Shown: positions 23,523-25,101 of the stretch, piece after piece
Layout: each line of letters begins with the position of its first letter
How positions within the stretch are numbered: the stretch's first letter is position 1
Origin: Chloroflexi bacterium UBA4733
Lineage (GTDB): Bacteria; Chloroflexota; UBA4733
Direction: 5' to 3'
Assembly: GCA_002404055.1 (NCBI GenBank)
Contig: DHIZ01000345.1
Location: 1-25,101 of the forward strand
Length of the DNA: 25,101 nt
Notes under the pieces: generated by a model
What the model saw: the letters and a program-made list of their open reading frames with translations, nothing else
The model's database searches: none
Told to the model about the DNA's origin: nothing
Program-made: the position numbers and the translations under genes

Positions 23523-24985
23523 GAGCGCGAGATCTTGCGGTCGAGCGTCCGCCAGTCCTTCCACCAATCTGTCGCCAGTCCCGTGGCGGCTGCGCGTTCC
23601 ATCGCCAGTAGCTCTCCGGCTACCAGAAGCAGTTCGGCTGGTTTCTCGGGTTTGCGCAGCCAGGCCTGTGTACGCACACTGTCGTGGTGCTCACCGAGCA
23701 CACCCTGCACTGCCGCCGCCGCTCGTGCGAAGCGGGCGGCGCGCTTGCCAATGACCGGCGATACCGCTTCCGCTGCGTACCGGCAGCGCTTGGCCAGAAT
23801 GCGCACACGGTGCAGTTCCTCGTCCACCGGATCAACCGGCAGCGCCAGGACTGCGCGTCGCAGACGTCGCCAGGGCTTCGCCACCAGGCTGGGAAGCATG
23901 CCGTCGGCTCGTTTCCCAGCCTCCGGCAGCAGCGCCGGTGTATTGGCTGCCTGGATCAAGCGCTCCAGGAGGTCCAGGTAGCGCTCGGAGTCCAGTACCT
24001 CTTGCAGATGCTGCCGGGCCAGCGCCCCCTCTGCTCCCACCAGATCGATCAGTCCGCTTGCTGTGGTCATATCCTCGCCCGGCAGGTTTCCGGCCTGCGT
24101 TTGCAGCCGACTGATGAGGACATCGGCGTCACGCACGTTGCCGAGTTCCGCTCCCAGCCAGCGCAGTTCACCGCGCAAGCTATCCCACCACTCGGGCTCA
24201 AGTAGGGACGAGAACGTCCGCAGGTCGGAGCGCAGGCGTCGCACCGCGACCCGAGCCTGGTGAAGATCTTCCGGCTCGTCGCCTAGGCGTGTGCCGGCCT
24301 CGTGATTGAAGAGGGTCGCCACCGACGTGGCCAGCGCGTGGCGTACGACATCGCCGGCGAGGGGTTTCCCGCCCAACGCGCCCGGCGCTACCTCCGGCGC
24401 GGCGGCGGCCCGCGGCCCCAGCGCCAACTGGAGCTTGGGTGTTGGGTCCGCCGACGTTGCGTCGGCCGTGCGCAGGCGCTTGAGCACGCGCGTCAGGAGT
24501 TGTTCATCCGCAGCAGGGCCCAGCTCCACCTCCACCTGGCGAAAACGCATGCCGCTCTCCACCACGGTGACGTCGTCGTCGACCACCTCTAATGCCAGGC
24601 TGCCTGTCGCCGTCTGGAGGCGGACGCGTTGGCGCACGGTGGCGAGTTGGGCGACCGGCGCCAGCGCTTCGCGCCGCACATAGGCTCGGACGAGGCGCAA
24701 CGCCTCCGCTGGCGGCGCTTTGGCCGCTCCGGTGAAGGTGATCTCGTCGCGGGCCAATAGCGTGCCGTCGGTCGACGCCGGGCGCTTGAGTGTCCAGGCT
24801 TCGTCCTTCCGGTAGCGCAAGCTGTAGCCCCAGCGCGTCAGCCGGAGGTCGGGCGTGTCGTAGTAGGTTGTCTCCAGCGTGAGCCGTTCGAGGGGGGTGG
24901 CAGCGAGGTCGGCGCCCAGCTCCAGAAGACCAGGTAAGGCGAAGTCTGCATGGATATTGAGCTTTACCTCACGCTCCAGCGTCAT
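23510..24985 (-). CDS. CYTH and CHAD domain protein (inorganic triphosphatase-like, polyphosphate-associated)
   Basis: A 491-residue cytoplasmic protein with two domains. The N-terminal CYTH domain (about 1-200) opens with the signature EREVKLN (ExExK) and has TTYYDTPDLRLTRWGYSLRYR and WTLKRP, typical basic and aromatic elements of the triphosphate tunnel. The C-terminal CHAD domain (about 215-480) is helical and rich in conserved basic motifs: LHQARVAVRRLRSDLRTF, ELGNVRDADVLISRL and LHRVRILAKRCRYAAEA. CYTH enzymes hydrolyse triphosphates and CHAD domains bind polyphosphate, so a role in polyphosphate or triphosphate metabolism is likely. The ATG at 24985 has GGAG six bases upstream; one four codons earlier does not. 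It overlaps the histidine phosphatase gene and lies near pstSCAB. Confidence 0.93.
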   Translation of the reverse strand: MTLEREVKLNIHADFALPGLLELGADLAATPLERLTLETTYYDTPDLRLTRWGYSLRYRKDEAWTLKRPASTDGTLLARDEITFTGAAKAPPAEALRLVRAYVRREALAPVAQLATVRQRVRLQTATGSLALEVVDDDVTVVESGMRFRQVEVELGPAADEQLLTRVLKRLRTADATSADPTPKLQLALGPRAAAAPEVAPGALGGKPLAGDVVRHALATSVATLFNHEAGTRLGDEPEDLHQARVAVRRLRSDLRTFSSLLEPEWWDSLRGELRWLGAELGNVRDADVLISRLQTQAGNLPGEDMTTASGLIDLVGAEGALARQHLQEVLDSERYLDLLERLIQAANTPALLPEAGKRADGMLPSLVAKPWRRLRRAVLALPVDPVDEELHRVRILAKRCRYAAEAVSPVIGKRAARFARAAAAVQGVLGEHHDSVRTQAWLRKPEKPAELLLVAGELLAMERAAATGLATDWWKDWRTLDRKISRSWLA

Positions 24986-24997
24986 GGCGAACTCCAC

Positions 24998-25101
24998 CTT
25001 TCTGTGCTGGCATCCATCCTAGCACCTAAACGGCGGGACGGAACGATCGACACTCCCGCAGAGTGCGCCGCAAAGTTTTGCACAGCGAGCGAACGACGTG
25101 A
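24998..25101. other. Upstream region of the CYTH-CHAD gene
   Basis: The last 104 bases hold no gene I can support. On the minus strand TAGGAT (about 25017-25022) could be a weak -10 for the CYTH-CHAD operon, but no matching -35 stands out. Confidence 0.3.

Noticed and set aside
1..25101. Insertion sequences, phage genes or integrases
   Set aside because: No transposase, recombinase or phage structural motifs, and no terminal inverted repeats with target duplications, were seen.

Overview
The window is high-GC bacterial DNA, coding almost throughout. Shine-Dalgarno sites are strong and GTG or TTG starts are frequent. The three extracytoplasmic binding proteins share a layout: a twin-arginine-like SRR or TRR leader, a lipobox cysteine, then a 65-85 residue Ser/Ala/Thr-rich linker. 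This layout, together with LacI-controlled sugar-oxidoreductase clusters, is typical of Chloroflexota of the Thermomicrobia/Sphaerobacter kind. That placement is an inference from style; there is no rRNA or tRNA here to confirm it.

Layout. (1) 1-1347: a stand-alone XRE/HigA-type regulator behind a recognisable promoter and a long leader hairpin, then a decayed GTPase/TGS-domain gene (608-1140, minus) that has lost its G domain and carries a frameshift. (2) 1348-11068, minus strand: a LacI-controlled carbohydrate cluster reading from right to left as LacI, ABC sugar-binding lipoprotein, PhyH-type dioxygenase, Gfo/Idh/MocA oxidoreductase, TIM-barrel isomerase, zinc dehydrogenase, TIM-barrel isomerase, zinc dehydrogenase, TIM-barrel isomerase. 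(3) 11189-16335: a second, smaller module. A second sugar-binding lipoprotein, a second Gfo/Idh/MocA enzyme and a ferritin-like diiron protein are on the minus strand. A divergent LacI regulator is on the plus strand. Between them lie a good sigma-70-type promoter and two overlapping 16-bp palindromes that look like the LacI operator. (4) 16336-16888: a gene-free region with two 11-bp direct repeats resembling Pho boxes. (5) 16889-20970, plus strand: pstS-pstC-pstA-pstB, the high-affinity phosphate importer, with no phoU after it. (6) 21230-24985, minus strand: CYTH-CHAD protein, overlapping SixA-like histidine phosphatase, the C-terminal remnant of a probable TetR regulator, ABC-2 ATPase and ABC-2 permease.

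How the genes may work together. Both sugar modules pair a binding protein with NAD(P)-dependent sugar oxidoreductases, but neither contains ABC permease or ATPase genes. The binding proteins must therefore use membrane components encoded elsewhere, or serve sensing. The combination of Gfo/Idh/MocA enzymes, three different xylose-isomerase-like TIM barrels, two zinc dehydrogenases and a PhyH enzyme fits a route in which an unusual sugar, polyol or glycoside is oxidised to a keto form and then isomerised or cleaved. The substrate cannot be read from sequence. The right half is a phosphate-themed neighbourhood: Pst import, a CHAD domain (a polyphosphate-binding fold), a CYTH triphosphatase-type domain and a histidine phosphatase.

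No transposase, integrase, CRISPR array, tRNA or rRNA was seen.
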